Part shown: piece after piece, positions 48,894 to 62,239 of the stretch | Numbering within the stretch: position 1 is the stretch's first letter | Layout: the number at the start of each line of letters is the position of its first letter | Assembly: GCA_012295275.1 (NCBI GenBank) | Contig: CM022665.1 | Coordinates: forward strand, 13,968,476 to 14,032,475 | Direction of reading: 5' to 3' | DNA: 64,000 bases | DNA from: Chrysomallon squamiferum | Taxonomy: Eukaryota > Mollusca > Gastropoda > Neomphalida > Peltospiridae | The notes under the pieces: generated by a model | The model's input: only the letters and a program-made list of their open reading frames with translations | What the model was told of the DNA's origin: nothing | Databases searched by the model: none | Position numbers and translations under genes: made by a program

Positions 48894-51800
48894 ATGGCGA
48901 CATCGAATTTCTTTCAGGAACCAAGTCCTCTGTGGAGAAATGGCCCACAGCCTGGAACTTTCAACAGTCTTAGTCTTACAACAAACGTTGCCACAAAACG
49001 AACAATGTTAGTTTTTAAATATTTTACAAATGTGTTCATTGTTTTAAAGGTTTCGTTACGGGAATGCCGTTTCTTATTCCATGTCAACACTGTGACACAG
49101 CATTATTTCAAACTAGTTTTAATACATCGTCATAATCATTGATTCATTATTATCATGTTATGTCGAATGTAAAAATATATATTTGCATATGTTAATTAAA
49201 GTAATACATATATGATCAATGACCGTACAAGTTATAATACTAAGCCGAAGCATATTAATTTGAACGCCGATACTTATAATTAATCTCACCAGAATTAGCT
49301 ATGTCTATCATTGATGACTGACTCAGTAACTGTTAACTTAAATATTTTCAGAAGTATAAAATAAAATGAGCATTTATTTTTTCATTTTGCAAATTAAACC
49401 ACCCAAAAGGAATTGATTTCATACAATATTTTAGTGAAATACAAAATAAGATATAGTTCAGTCTGTTTAAAATATAATTCATCACTTAAACTTATTTGGG
49501 CGAAATTGAGTGAACTCATACTCAGCTGGTATAAATCAAGCTTTGATTCTGATCGTAAGGTATGATATTGCTTTCACTGGCATTGAGAGTTTGTTATTAC
49601 CCAAGAGTTTGATTTCTTTTGTCCAATAGCAGCTGCTCCAAGATACAGAACAGCAAACTGCTATTGATGTCTTGAACATTCAAATGATGGTACCTGTTCT
49701 CCAAGTCATTGTTTGTACAAATCAGCAGCATGAATACATACCAAGAGGCCAGTGACCAGATCAAACTGTCCATCCACATTGACTTGATGTAGGCAGCTAG
49801 CTGGTTCATCTTCTCATTATCTTGCATTTCTATTGTAGTTTTTCAAAGTCAGGATGATGTGTTCTTCTGGCAGGAATGGCAGCTCAAGAAGCTTTTGGAT
49901 TAAGTTGTATGTTTCTTCTCATTGATTATATGTGACCTGCAGTCCAAGCTGCTTGGGACCAGTAGAAGGCACAATCTCTCATTGTGACATCAGAGAAGAC
50001 ACATGTGACAGCTTTCCACATGGCACTCTCAAAGTTGGCCAGTCACTGTAACTGACTATTGACAGCATGCATTTCATACTCTTGAAACACTTTTTGTAAT
50101 CCCACTTTGTCTTCCTTGTCATCAGCATGAAAGTTAGTGCTGCCTGTTTCACCTGTCCTTCACTGTTGTTGAGAAGGGCATGGACTGAGAACAGCTGACT
50201 GAATGACTTTTTCATGACTTGGAATGTTCTATCAATATACCACAATTTGGCATGTCCCAGCATCTGAAATTGATGCTCAGTGAAGTCACATGTCACAGGT
50301 TCCACTAAAGCATCCTGTTGGCTATCTTCTTCTTTATGGTGAAACTGTAGCTTTCATTATCAATAAGTATTGGTTTCCTTCTCTTAGTGGCACCTTCAGC
50401 TGTGGGCCCTGCGTGGATTGAGCTATATCATTTACACTTGGCTCTTCCATGATATCTTCTAGTGTAGGCACTGGCACACAGATTTATGTTGATGCGTTAA
50501 AGGAATTGATGGCATCTGCAGGGAGTTCTATTGAAAGTTGCATACTTTAGAGGGCTTGCTTTATCTCGTTCTTTTTGATGTTGTCCCTTTCGTTAACATG
50601 AACCCCTTAATTCACAATGACTGCTTATGCCAGTTTCTTGAATTGAGTTGTCATTAAAAAAAAATTCTATTTATTAGTGCCGCTCCCCCATTTCTGCTGG
50701 TTTTCAAAGGCCACATGTGGATAGGGCACTGCAATAACTGATGTTGCCTCGGCATTAAAGCTAGCAGACATACTGTGGTATTCTTCCTTAGACTAAAATA
50801 AAATTCATAATTTTAATACTGTTTTAATTGTCTAGTTAAACTATAGAGAGAGAACAAGTGCAAAATAAGCTTAACATTAAAAATAACAGTAAATAACTAG
50901 CAAATAATAATGTAGAAAAAAGCGAAAAAGGGGAATTTGATACATTTTAATACATTTTTGTATAAAAATAATGTTAGTGGCGTGGACCCTGGACTTTATG
51001 GATGTCTGTTTTTTGGATTTCGGGAAATCTGGACCAAATCTGGAAAAATCACAAAATTTGATCTTGTTCCCCATTTGAAACAGTACCTTCAGATACTATA
51101 AAGTTAGTCAGAGTCCCACAGTGCAATCATGGCAATCTTCTCTCAACTCTTTCTACCAGGGTAAGAGTGAATATTACAGTTGCACTCGAGCCTATATTTT
51201 TCTGCTGTACATTTTTCTTTATATACACCCACATGACATTTGTTTACATTGTTTTTATGTCTGTATATTGTTCCTACATTATTATATTACTGTTTTATAT
51301 AGATGTTATGTGTACTAAAGTTTAATGTTTCAGTAAATTTTTGGGTTAATGTTTACATTTGTGATTTTCCAGACCAGTGCTCCCTCCTGTTAGTTCAGTC
51401 GAGGGTCAGCAGTAATTAAGTTTAATTATGCATTTTTTATTATTACTTTTATAAGAAATTATTATTTTTTAATGAACACAGGCAACCTGTAGTCACAGGA
51501 TCATCTGTGTTGGGATTAACTTTCAATGGTGGAGTTATAATTGCTGCAGATATGCTAGGATCTTATGGGTCTCTGGCAAGATTTCGCAATGTTTCCAGAG
51601 TGATGAAAGTCAATGACAAGACTATCTTAGGATCTGGTGGAGATTTGGCAGATTTCAATTATATGAAGTCTATCATACAGCAACGGGTGTAAGTTTAAAT
51701 GAAATAATCTTATTTGAAATAATAACTTAGTACATTTATTAAATATTAGATAATTAAAAAGTAAGTAAAATATCAGTAATCTGAAATGTTTATAAAATTT

Positions 51801-52355
51801 TAGACACAAATAAACCTTTTCTTTATATTATTTTTTTATATGTTTAATTATTGTTTGTTTTGTGAAAAATGTGATAAGATGTAAGTAGAAACCTAAGATA
51901 TTATTTTTAGTTTACTAATTCTAGTACTTAATATGTTAACTAATTTGTGTTAAAAAAAAAATGAAAAACTTTCGTAATAGATATTAATCAGAAACTTGAT
52001 TTAAAATAGCAATGAAGATAAAATTTAAAAAGAACAAAAACATTCCAGCTAGGTGATGGGTACTGAATATTAAACTAAAGATGGTTCTGGATTAATTTAT
52101 GCATTTCAGAAATTAAATATAAAATGATGTTTTTTTCCAGAATTGATGAAGAATGTTTAGATGATGGATTTGGTTATACCCCACTGAGTTTACATTCATG
52201 GCTGACTCGCATCTTGTATAACCGGAGGAGTCAGTTGAATCCATTATGGAGCGTATATATTATTGGAGGTTTAGAAAATGGAATACCGTAAGTACTAATA
52301 TGTGCCGTACTCCCACTGAAGTTACCTAATTTTTATTTTTTTTTATTATTATTAT

Positions 52356-52393
<38 letters not shown>

Positions 52394-54287
52394 CAGTGAT
52401 TATGTTAAACTGAAATTAAAAAATACAAGTTTTAAGATGAAGAGGGATTCAGCTCTTTGTTTAAGATATAGGTTGATGTATGTTGATTCTCAGCATCATT
52501 TCTCATCACATTTTCCATTGTGCTATTTTCCAATCTCACCTACATTTGTTTCATCGAAGGTTGTAGAGTTTGCTTTTCAATCATTCCAAATTACAAAATG
52601 AAATTACTTTCAAAGTCAGCAGCTGAAGATGCAGGTTGAACATACTGGGAGATCTATATAGTTCTTTTTATGTATTACTTTATACATTATATTCAGAAAT
52701 AAGAATTTTCCTTAATTCCTTTTTATGTAATTTTAATTTATATTTTTTTTCCAGATATCTTGGTTATGTTGACAAAATTGGCATTGCTTATGAATGTCCG
52801 TCTGTTGCCTCTGGTTATGGTGCATACATGGCCCAGGTAATTAAAAACTCATAGCAAAATTTTAAATCATCATACATTTAATTGTAATTCTGTTTCCATA
52901 TATTATTATTATTGTATATTTGTATGAGTATCAGTTGCAGGGTAGCTTTTAACTGCACAGTGGGCAATGTTTGTATGTTAATTATTATCAAATTTGAACC
53001 AGTAGCACTGACTTATCCTAAATCTGTAAGTGGCCCAAAGAGCAGAATATATATAAATTTAAGAAAACTGGTATTTTTGTCACTATTTTGGCCATTAAAT
53101 TAATTTATAACAAGACATAAAGGCTAAAATATTGGTTTCTGTTATTTTCAGTTTTGTTCTTATTTAAATAATTATTTATTTTCTGTAATAAAAACTGTGG
53201 TCACAGTCTTGTATGAAATTTTAAAAGTTAAATGCTGTTTGCCATTAGCAGTGACATGCTTTTGATTCTTCTGATGTACATTTAAAAGTAGTCTGAAAAA
53301 CTTCTTTGACTTTAACTCGTTTGTAGCCCATCATGAGAAATGAACTAGAGAAAAATCCTAATATGAATGAAACACAGGCAGAAGCACTGATAGACAGATG
53401 TATGAAACTTCTTTACTACAGAGATGCAAGGTCATTAAACAAGGTAATCTCACATTTTATAATAGCTTGCATTTTCACTGGTGACTGCTGTTAAAATTAA
53501 TGGCAAAATCTGTCATTTTAGATTTTTAAATTAAAAAAAATATATGTAATCATCTTGAAATTGTTTCATAGTGTAAATAAGTATTTGGAAAATTTTGCTG
53601 TTATTTTGGATTATATGCAATTTATACAAGATACAATATTTTAATTGGAATTCGTGTTTTTTAGTAATATTTAATGATATACTGAACTCAAATTATCAAA
53701 ATAAAATTTCTGAATGGAATTTATTTTCTATCTGTATCTGATTCTTTTAGAATATTTACTATTCTCTTTTCTCTCCTTTTTTTTTTTTCCTTTTCTTCTA
53801 ATAGTTCTATCTCAAATTGTTAAGGACCTAAAAAAGAAAAGATTAAGATTTCATTACTTTAAAAAAATATATTTTCCCAATGGTAGAGACAAACAAAATC
53901 ATATTTTTCAAAAATAATTTCAACTTGAACAACTTCAACTTGATATATTTTCTTAGGAAAAGAAAAAATAGAAATAAACTGGTATAAAGATGATTAATAA
54001 ATATAGTTATTAATTTTTAATTTTTTTGTTTCAGTATGAAATAGTTATAGCTACCAAGGATGGAGTTAAAGTTAAAGGTCCAATCATTTCTGAAACCAAC
54101 TGGGAAATAGCTCATCTTGTAAAGTAAGAAATCTTTCACGTATTTTCAGTTAGAAGTGGTAAAATTAAAATTGATATAAAATTTTAATTCATATTCTATA
54201 AATGTCTGTTCATTTTGTCACTTACATTTTATTTTCATCATAATATAATTTTGCATCTTATTTTTGTATTGTAGGGGATATGAATAG
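48894..54287 (+). CDS. PSMB4: Proteasome subunit beta type-4 (PSMB4, beta-7/N3)
   Basis: A non-catalytic beta subunit of the 20S proteasome core. Exons: 48894-49006, 51482-51688, 52141-52287, 52755-52836, 53327-53443, 54035-54123, 54275-54287. They sum to 768 nt, encoding 255 aa (human 264, from memory). The propeptide region is followed by [20 protein letters not shown], then [57 protein letters not shown] and [10 protein letters not shown], all typical of this subunit. There is no catalytic N-terminal Thr in a GTTT context, as expected for beta-7. All splice sites are GT/AG and phases agree. The last exon carries only GYE and the stop. Intron 1 (2.5 kb) houses a MULE fossil. The ATG sits in the context AACATGG. 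Confidence 0.97.
49590..50800 (-). pseudogene. Decayed Mutator-like (MULE) transposase in PSMB4 intron 1
   Basis: On the minus strand, broken by stops and shifts, are the hallmark blocks of a MULE transposase in the right order. They are [20 protein letters not shown] (near 50250-50180; the family has D-G-T-F, so G is replaced by R), DNFES-like [10 protein letters not shown] followed by [10 protein letters not shown] (near 50030-49940; the usual C-x-F-H has Y), LPFLPEEHI (near 49890-49855), and [14 protein letters not shown] (near 49710-49675). An N-terminal region (about 50800-50330) is less clear. It lies antisense to PSMB4. The open stretches of 76 and 108 codons show moderate, not ancient, decay. 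Confidence 0.85.
52358..52393 (+). repeat. T homopolymer followed by unused CAG in PSMB4 intron 3
   Basis: About 36 T residues followed by CAG look like a strong acceptor. The sequence after it soon meets stop codons, and the real exon 4 acceptor is at 52754. Confidence 0.8.
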
Positions 54288-54886
54288 GTGTGGAGACAAT
54301 ACAACATCTCATCTGGAATATTTCAAGAAGAAAAGTTTGTTTTTGAGAAATAACGAAGGACTAATGATTCATCATTACCATTTTCAATGATACTGTAAAG
54401 AAATAATTAAAAAAAAAAAATTTAATGTTAAAATCATTTAAGATTAATGTACTTTGTTTTTAAGTTTCCTAGCATGTTAATTTACAATATTATCATAAAG
54501 AATCATAAAGTCTCAAAGAACTATTTTTTAAATTGTAACCTATAGTTTGAACTATTCTATGGGGGGGATAATTTGTCAGAGTGTTGAAACTATTTTTCAG
54601 TTCAATTTAGATTTCTTATTCACTACCAACGTGAATGAAATATTTCACAGAACTAATAATAAGAGGGTTTTCTTTCAATATTTGAAAAGTAACCCAGCAG
54701 TTACATTTAAAAATGCTGTGCTCTGTGGATTCTACAAGAGGCCAGACTGTTTCCCTCTGTTTCCACTGCTTGAGCAAAATGAAATAATTTTTTTTTATAG
54801 AGTTCTGTAACTGCAACTTGAAAATATTTATCTAGTTGACATCATGTTTAGTTTTCATTTATTAAAAATATTCTTTTCTTTGGATG

Positions 54887-54892
54887 AATAAA
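54887..54892 (+). promoter_or_regulatory. Candidate PSMB4 polyadenylation signal
   Basis: AATAAA about 600 bp after the PSMB4 stop codon, followed by a GT/T-rich stretch. No other canonical hexamer was noticed between it and the stop. Confidence 0.45.
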
Positions 54893-55019
54893 ATTGTTCA
54901 AAATGTGTCTTGAATATGTTGTTTCTTAAACTTTATTTTCTGTGCATGAAATTGCTGGTTTACATTAGAATTTTAAAAAAGAGTTAAATTAATACCCTTA
55001 AGTTCCAGATTGTATATCT

Positions 55020-56160
55020 GGACATATTGGGTCATTCCCACCACTCTTTCAGCTCGAGCTTGTTTAAAATTTTCCTTTAAAAATCTTATTAAATTCTGTA
55101 TGTGCTCCTAAGAATGAAAAGTGTATGATGGGCCATGCAAGGAATGTCCTGGTTATGAAGAGTTGGTTACAATGCCTTGATGACTGATGATAATATACCA
55201 GTGATGGATTGCTACTTAGAAAATAAAACTGACTGCTGTAATAAAATTAATTCACAGACAAATTTTCATTTTGGTTTTTAAAAATAAAAAACACCACAGC
55301 TTTACCACAAAAAAGTGCATACGTAAAGGATCTAAAATTATTATTAAAGCTGTCAGAAGAAACTGTTTTACCAAAAACTTCTTGTATGTTGAGCAAGAGA
55401 ACACATAGATATATTCAGCTATGTCAGATGTGTTGTCATGTTCAGGCTCAGTTGTGATGACTGCCACAAAAGGAAGTTCAGCTGGATCACTCAGTTTATT
55501 TACAAAGAAATATGTTGGTGAAAGTTATAAAATTTATGAAACTGAAGAGCTCCTATAATGCTTGCTGAAATCTCAAATTAATTTCTTAAGTTTTGTGTTG
55601 AAGTTCTTCACAATTTCAGATGGGACACTGAAGATACTGATTTATGGTTGTTATTTGTTGTAATGCATACACCTTTGGTATCAACTGTTTCTTCACAACC
55701 CTGATTATACAAATTTATTGATGTTTAAGTGTACATCATGAACATTAGGCAACAAACGTATGAGTGTGGCCTGCTTGTTGTACCAGTGAATTTTGGATAT
55801 GTTACAGGTAGCATTTTGTAGTTGAATTCTGACTCAAGATCATATAGGCCATAAGATCAAACAAAAGGTCAAATGACAATTTCATCAAAAACAAGATGTC
55901 AGAGTCTAAAGAGTGACAGTCTTGGGCTGATGATTTTACATCCAAATTACATAACAAACTTCAGGAAAATCAAAGATGGTGAGCTTAAACCCAGTGGGCA
56001 ATTTCACATGGAAAGACCCAGTTTTCATGTATTTCAAGATGTAGTCTTTATTTGTCTTTCTCAGGGGAGTGACATGTTTGCAAACAAACAAATTACAACT
56101 ACAAAATATCTATTTCAAAACAGTAAGAAATCCCTTACTGCTAATCTTTAGATTTATGTT
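55020..56160. other. Unidentified, decayed coding-like patch between PSMB4 and CSTF3
   Basis: This stretch is less AT-rich than its flanks and has coding-like fragments. On the minus strand LSDPAELPFVAVITTEPEHD continues as NTSDIAEYIYVFSCSTYKKF (about 55495-55370). A further minus fragment, KDYILKYMKTGSFHVKLPTG, lies near 56030. On the plus strand 55873-56151 is open for 92 codons. The pattern suggests an old transposon or retrogene copy. I do not recognise the family. Confidence 0.35.
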
Positions 56161-56744
56161 ATGCCTTGACTAGAATATTGAATTTTGAAACATTTTCTTT
56201 GCTATTTAGATACAAGCCAATCTATTAAAAAATTATAATAGTTTATGACAGTAAAGACTGCTAATTTGCTAATTATGTATTCAGAACAGAAAACTTGGAT
56301 TTATTAAAAATCGAAATGTTTTGGGGGGGGTTGTGTTTTTTTTAAATATTGAAAATAGTTTAGATAAATGAAATTTGGGCTACATATAGACATTTGCTGT
56401 ATATCATGAATCATTTTAAATTTTTACTATCAAAAACTATCACCATAGCTTTAAAAAAATAATAATAAAATAAAATACTAATGATTAAATAAAGATTCAA
56501 ATATGTTGGTGAAACCTTTGTGAAAATTATTAACTTCCAAAGGGTAAAGAAAGCTTTTAGAACAGAAATTCATGAACTGAGTTCGTATGTTTTAAACACT
56601 TGTACTATGAGAGTATGAAAATAAAAGGATTTAAAAAAAAAAAAAAAAAAAAAAAAATAATGTAATACTTTTTATTAATAATTTTTAAATTTTTCAGAAA
56701 TAACAATAGCCCTGTTTCAGTGTTTGAAATAATGATTCGGCAGA

Positions 56745-56985
56745 CATCGTTGGAACAATTGTATATTGTATAGGCCGGACGTTTCCGAACATTTCCGAAT
56801 TGACATGGCCACAGCCGACGATCAACCGGAAATAACATTCTGCCATTTTGTGGCGATGGTTAAAAGAAGAGAAATTTTGCATAGCTTTTTTTCCAGTGTT
56901 GGACGCATATTGTGAAATGGATGCAGACTATAATGTAAAGAAATAAGTGTTTGTTTATCAGAGGAAAAAGAGAAAGCATTCTATT
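56745..56985 (+). promoter_or_regulatory. CSTF3 promoter-like upstream segment
   Basis: A locally GC- and CpG-richer segment precedes the CSTF3 start. It contains ACCGGAAAT (ETS-like, about 56825-56833) and TGCCATTTTG (YY1-like, 56841-56850), motif types common in TATA-less housekeeping promoters. The start site of transcription is inferred to lie near these motifs. Confidence 0.45.
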
Positions 56986-58040
56986 ATGGCTAATCACGCA
57001 CCAGCTCTTCCTCCGGAGGTTTGTATTTTTATTCCAATATTCGATTTATTCAGTTCATAATTCAGTCAAAGCGTCAGACATTAATTCTTTATAATATATT
57101 TTATTACTTAATACTTCAAAGGTTAAATAGCCGAAAAAGTCATAATAGTTTATATGTTTGTTACTGTAAATATTATTCATTCCTAGATTTATAATTTTTG
57201 AAGTTTTCACTTTTACTGTTTGAATGTGTTTCAAGTGTTTGAACTTGAAGTGTTTCACTTTCAGTCAAGAAATCTTCTCAAATGTTACTTTAATTATTAA
57301 TATTAATTATTAGTTAAACTTTAATGTAATATTTGGTTGGTTTTATTATTATTATTATTTTTTTTTTAATTACTACTACTGTTGTTGTTTTTTGGGGGTT
57401 TTTTTAAATTATTTGTTTTATTCTTTTTCATGTTGCTGTTTTTGGTTGTTAATTTTTAAGTTTTTTTTAATTTTTTATTTTGTTTGTTTATATTGTTTTT
57501 GTTTATAGCAGTGTATACCTTGTCCATATAAGAGCACAAATACTAACATTACTTGAGAGTTAACTTGCAAATGAATACATTTTTTATTTGCTTTGATGTG
57601 TACACAGTACTGTTATCTTACTCTTTGTATGTTCAATTTTTAATTGGTTTTATATGAATGTTTTATATTTAGGAAGTGGGATATATTGCTGACAAATTGG
57701 TAAAAGCTGAACGACGGATTTCAGCATGTCCCTGGGATACGGAAGCATGGAGTATTCTTATAAGAGATGCACAGGTAATTTCATTTGTATTTTGCCAAAT
57801 AGTTAAAAATATTTTGAGTCAAAAACAAAGAAAAAAAATATTGTTATATCTCATCAGACATTATTTCATATCATTCTAAAAGATATATTGTGTAACTAAT
57901 TATTAATATGTCATGAGTAGTGAAGACAGTCCAGTTTTTGTTGGAAAATGAGAGTAACAATGCTAATAAGATTTTACTGACAATTTAATAGTTTATTTCA
58001 AATTTTACAACTTTTTAATTTTATTTTTGTGGATATTACT

Positions 58041-58083
<43 letters not shown>

Positions 58084-58358
58084 ATTGTCAAGCTGTTTAA
58101 ATTTTTTTTTTTAAATCTGTTTATCAGCACACAGTCAACAGTGTATCTTCAGTAACCCTGTTATTTCAGATATTAATACATTAGATTATTTTATTGTGAC
58201 TTAGTTTTTCCTTCTTTTTTTTTTTTTTTTTTTTTTTTTTGGTCTTTATTTTTAATTTCCAGATGAAGAAAATAGAGGAAGCCAGAATTGTTTACGAGCG
58301 GCTTGTGGAGCAGTTTCCTAATGCTGGCAAATACTGGAAGATCTATATAGAACAAGAG
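56986..58358 (+). CDS. CSTF3: Cleavage stimulation factor subunit 3 (CstF-77), 5' end only
   Basis: The CstF scaffold subunit for pre-mRNA 3'-end cleavage, nuclear. Three phase-0 coding exons are visible: 56986-57018 (11 aa), 57673-57774 (34 aa) and 58263-58358 (32 aa), giving 77 of an expected 700 or so residues. After an N-terminal PPEEVGYIADKLVKAERRI comes the first HAT (half-a-TPR) unit: DTEAWSILIRDAQ, EEARIVYERLVEQFPNAG and YWKIYIEQE. These match CstF-77 closely. The acceptor of exon 3 is preceded by a T homopolymer (58215-58240). The next exon is not in the window. The start ATG is the first in frame and gives a short N-terminus like that of the family. Confidence 0.93.
58043..58075 (+). 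repeat. T homopolymer in CSTF3 intron 2
   Basis: About 33 consecutive T residues, with a second run at 58215-58240 next to the exon 3 acceptor. Confidence 0.85.
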
Positions 58359-61300
58359 GTTAATAAAATATGTGTACTTCACTTTTCAGTATTCTTACTT
58401 TACAAAATGATATTGTTATCGACATTTTGGTTGGTTAGGTACTTAATATGGATTAAGTATGGGGTAGTGGCTGTTTTTGAATTAAGTAATGAAATTGTAA
58501 AAAGGTAGCATCAGTTTTATTCTGTGCTGTGTTATTTTATTTTATTTTTCTGACATTAAATAAGGTATATTAACTTTATGACCTTATAACATGTTGACAT
58601 TGGGTTGTAGTAGATTTTTTTATTTTACAAAATGCATAAAAAATGCAAGCGAACAATAAATATATTACTGAAATGGCTTGGAATTTCAACTGGTGCAGTA
58701 TACTTTTGTTTCTGTATCAGAATATTTCAAAAATGTAAAATAACATTGACTTTTATTTCTAAATATAACTACTATTTATCTTAGTAATGATTTCTTCTAT
58801 CTGCAGTTGAAATTATCAATTATCTGTTGTGATGTAAAAATGTTTTTCTTTTGTTATTGTGATAAAGTAAAAAAAAACCTTGCTTTTCGATAACAATATC
58901 AACTTGTATGGTATATCAGCTTCATAACTGATAATTGTGTTTGAATGATAATGTTGGTTAATTTATTTCTTAGTCAAAATGACAATGCTGCATAAAACCA
59001 TTGTTGAAACCACATGTCTTCTTGAGTTTTCTATGTGTTCTTGTTGTTTCTTCTTGAATGCAAGATGATGGATGGTGTGACAGATTGTCTAAATGGGTTA
59101 ATTATCAGTTATACTGCAGTATGTCAAAAATATTTGATTTAAAGTAGATATTACAGAATTCAAATTTGGCAGTTTTCATAAAAATTGTTTAAATGAGACT
59201 TGGAAATAGGGCTTGTGGAAATTATAGAATGTGTAAAAACACAGCTATTGTACTAAAATCCAACGATTTATGTTTAAAGTGTTATAAAACAAACATCCTT
59301 TTGAGCAGATTGCAGGTCCTAATTTTTGTTCAAAAATTATTAAAGCTTGCAAGTTGCATACAAAATAAAACAGATATATGCATCCATTATATATAGAGAT
59401 TTAATGTATCAAAATGAAAGTGAGTGTTGTGATGTGTGTATCACAGAGAATGACAGAAATAGTAAATGTTTTGAATGAAAGAAATAATCAACCTCTACAG
59501 ATGGGGGAACCCATTAAAAGTCAGTGTGAAAATAAATGTATTGTTGGGTTTGATATTTTATTATTTATTTATTATTGTCAATTTCAAATTATTGCCTGAC
59601 TTAAATTTGTAAACAAAATCTGAAAACAATTTCTCATAAATAAAATTAAAAAGCAATGTATGAATGAATGTGAATTGTGTGATTGCATGCAGCCAGGGAT
59701 GAATGGGGATTTTCATTTTAATACATTTTTTTTATTTCAGGTTTTAATTTTGTATACATATATATGTATATATATATATTTATATTATTACTATTATTTT
59801 GCAATACATATGCTTTATTATTGTACACTAATTTCACTGAATTAGATTAAATTTAAAGATACAGTTAAATTGTTTCATACTGTTTGTTGTACTGTTACCT
59901 TCATTATTGTTTATTTTACATGTGGTTGGGTAATGCCACAGAAATAAACATTGCCAACTAATCATAATCTTACTTGTTATTCTGAGTTGTCTTCTTGACT
60001 TGTTTTTATAGTTACATTCACAAGGAAAGACTTGCTTAATAGTCGTTCTGTAATTATTCTTACTGAGGTCAAATCAGTATGAATCAGTATTACACAAATT
60101 ATATAACTTTCTTCCTACTAATAAATCTTCTGTCTTTTTAGAAAAATGCAATTTATTTTCTTTTAGGGCTCTATCAAATCAGGTTTATATTTTAAAATAT
60201 TTTATCTTATTTTATTATTTTTTTATATATATTTTAAAATTAATTTCTATTTATTTATTTATTATTGTTATGATTTTTTTTATTATTCTGTTTTTATTTA
60301 TTATTATGATTTATGTTTTTTTTGGTACTTAATTTTAAAAAAATGTAATAATCATAAAAAAATTAAAAATACTCAAATCTGTAGTTTCAAAAACATTTGT
60401 TTTCCCATTATACTCACTAAATAATGGTTAAAAGACCTAGCTAATAATTATTTAGTTTAGAAAAGGTTGGTTTGATTCTTCTTTTAATAAATATATTAAA
60501 ATCATTATAAATGCTAAAAGTATATGCATAATAAAGAAATCAGTACAACAAAACACAAATGTTTCATCATTATCATCATTTGAAAAAAGAAACAAAACAT
60601 ACATAATATAAAATACAAGTTTAAGTAATACCACCTTCATCCTTGTTAATATATCATACTGAAAGTAAGCCTGAATTATAAAATTATTGTTCTTGCAGTG
60701 CAAACAAATTACTTATGACACGTTAGTATGGCTTATCAATTACTCCGATTGTGTGATTGTATACATCTGACACATTTTGCATTTAACTGTTCCCTTTTCT
60801 TTTTACTTCTGTGCCCACTGATTCAATAAGTAATGGGTATGGGTTTTTAGAAATGCATAATGCAAAGGCAATGAATGTTTTTTGTAACGGTGTTTTACAT
60901 CATCTGTCCCCATCTTAGATTTATCATTCCATTTTAAATTCTTTGATTATGATACAGATAACAGGAAGCAGACATCAGCTTATTTTCTCTGCATATGTTT
61001 TATTTCAAATATCCCTTGTTTATGTCAGTATTGTCTACAACAGAATTTTATAAAATTATTAGTGTGATGCAGTTAGTGTCTTTAACAGGTCATTATTATT
61101 ATTATTATTTTTTTTTTTTTATTGTTTCAAACAGACCTTTCTGAATGTTAAAGTTCAAAACTGAAAAATTGTATAATTCTGGCCTTTTTAAATAAATAAA
61201 TGAAAATTAAAAATATAAAAATTGTCTCTGTCAAGAGTAAAATAGATTGAACATCAAAATTCAGGCAGGTACAATCAAAATAAAAAGTGTTTCCATATAT

Positions 61301-62208
61301 CAGTATTATTTTCTTTCATCTTTGTTTAGGTTTAATACTGATACATCTAATAAACAATTTAAAATATTAGGTCTAAAGAACTTTATTGCTTAATTAATAA
61401 ATATATTCCTGTATAGTTAAACAAAATTAACACCTCCAGACACATGTGCACATTATAAATTAGTTTATACCAGCTAAAAAAACTACATTCATTTACTGTG
61501 TAAACAGGAAGAATATTGGTGATTTTAATTATAATAAAGAATCTGATGACTTAAAGAACATTTACTTCACTGTACATGGTTAGGCTAAAACAAATGATAC
61601 TGACCTTTTAGTTTTAAATGTAAATTTAAAAAAGAAATTATATATAGAAACTTTAAAATGTTTGTGTTTATATAAACATTATTATGTCATTATGACTAAT
61701 AAAATATACATATTTAAATATATTTGCAGTAAACAATTTTAGAAACATTATTAAAAAAAAATTGTAAGTACAGTCACAAAATTTAATCAGAGGTTAAAAG
61801 ATTTTAAAATAGTTTTAATGCTGAACTGACTATATTTGATTTGAAAAAAGAGTTGAAAGAATAAGGCTTTTTAAAAACTTTTGAAGGAAGTTAGAACATA
61901 AAATCTTCAAAATGCAGTCAAATTTATTAATGGAAATTTAAAAACAAATTCAGATAAAAAATAAGGACACAAATTTGGCATAAAGTTTTTGAATTATTTA
62001 TGCATTCAATATTTAGAATGTTTTAAAATGGCAGTATGTTTTTACAAATAATTAGGGCTTCCTTTTCGAAAAGGCACGAAAAACACAACCTTTAGGTTCT
62101 GCCAACCAGAGGATTTGTTAAATTAAGGAGAAACCAACAAAATAAAACATCACAGATTGCATAAAAGTATATAGTAAAAATCATTAACATGCACAACTCA
62201 TTTTGTAT

Positions 62209-62239
<31 letters not shown>

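Larger units (their letters stand above)
54288..56985 (+). other. PSMB4-CSTF3 intergenic region
   Basis: Contains the PSMB4 3' UTR, the decayed patch at 55020-56160, a poly(A) tract at about 56632-56657, and CSTF3 upstream sequence from about 56740. No further gene is recognised. Confidence 0.6.

Noticed and set aside
52394-52620. Possible PSMB4 exon after the long T tract and CAG
   Set aside because: The following sequence has stop codons in the required frame, and PSMB4 is complete without it.
59193-59396. 67-codon ORF with a C-x2-C pair (CLKC)
   Set aside because: It lies in the CSTF3 intron, has no splice support and no recognisable family; the cysteine spacing is probably chance.
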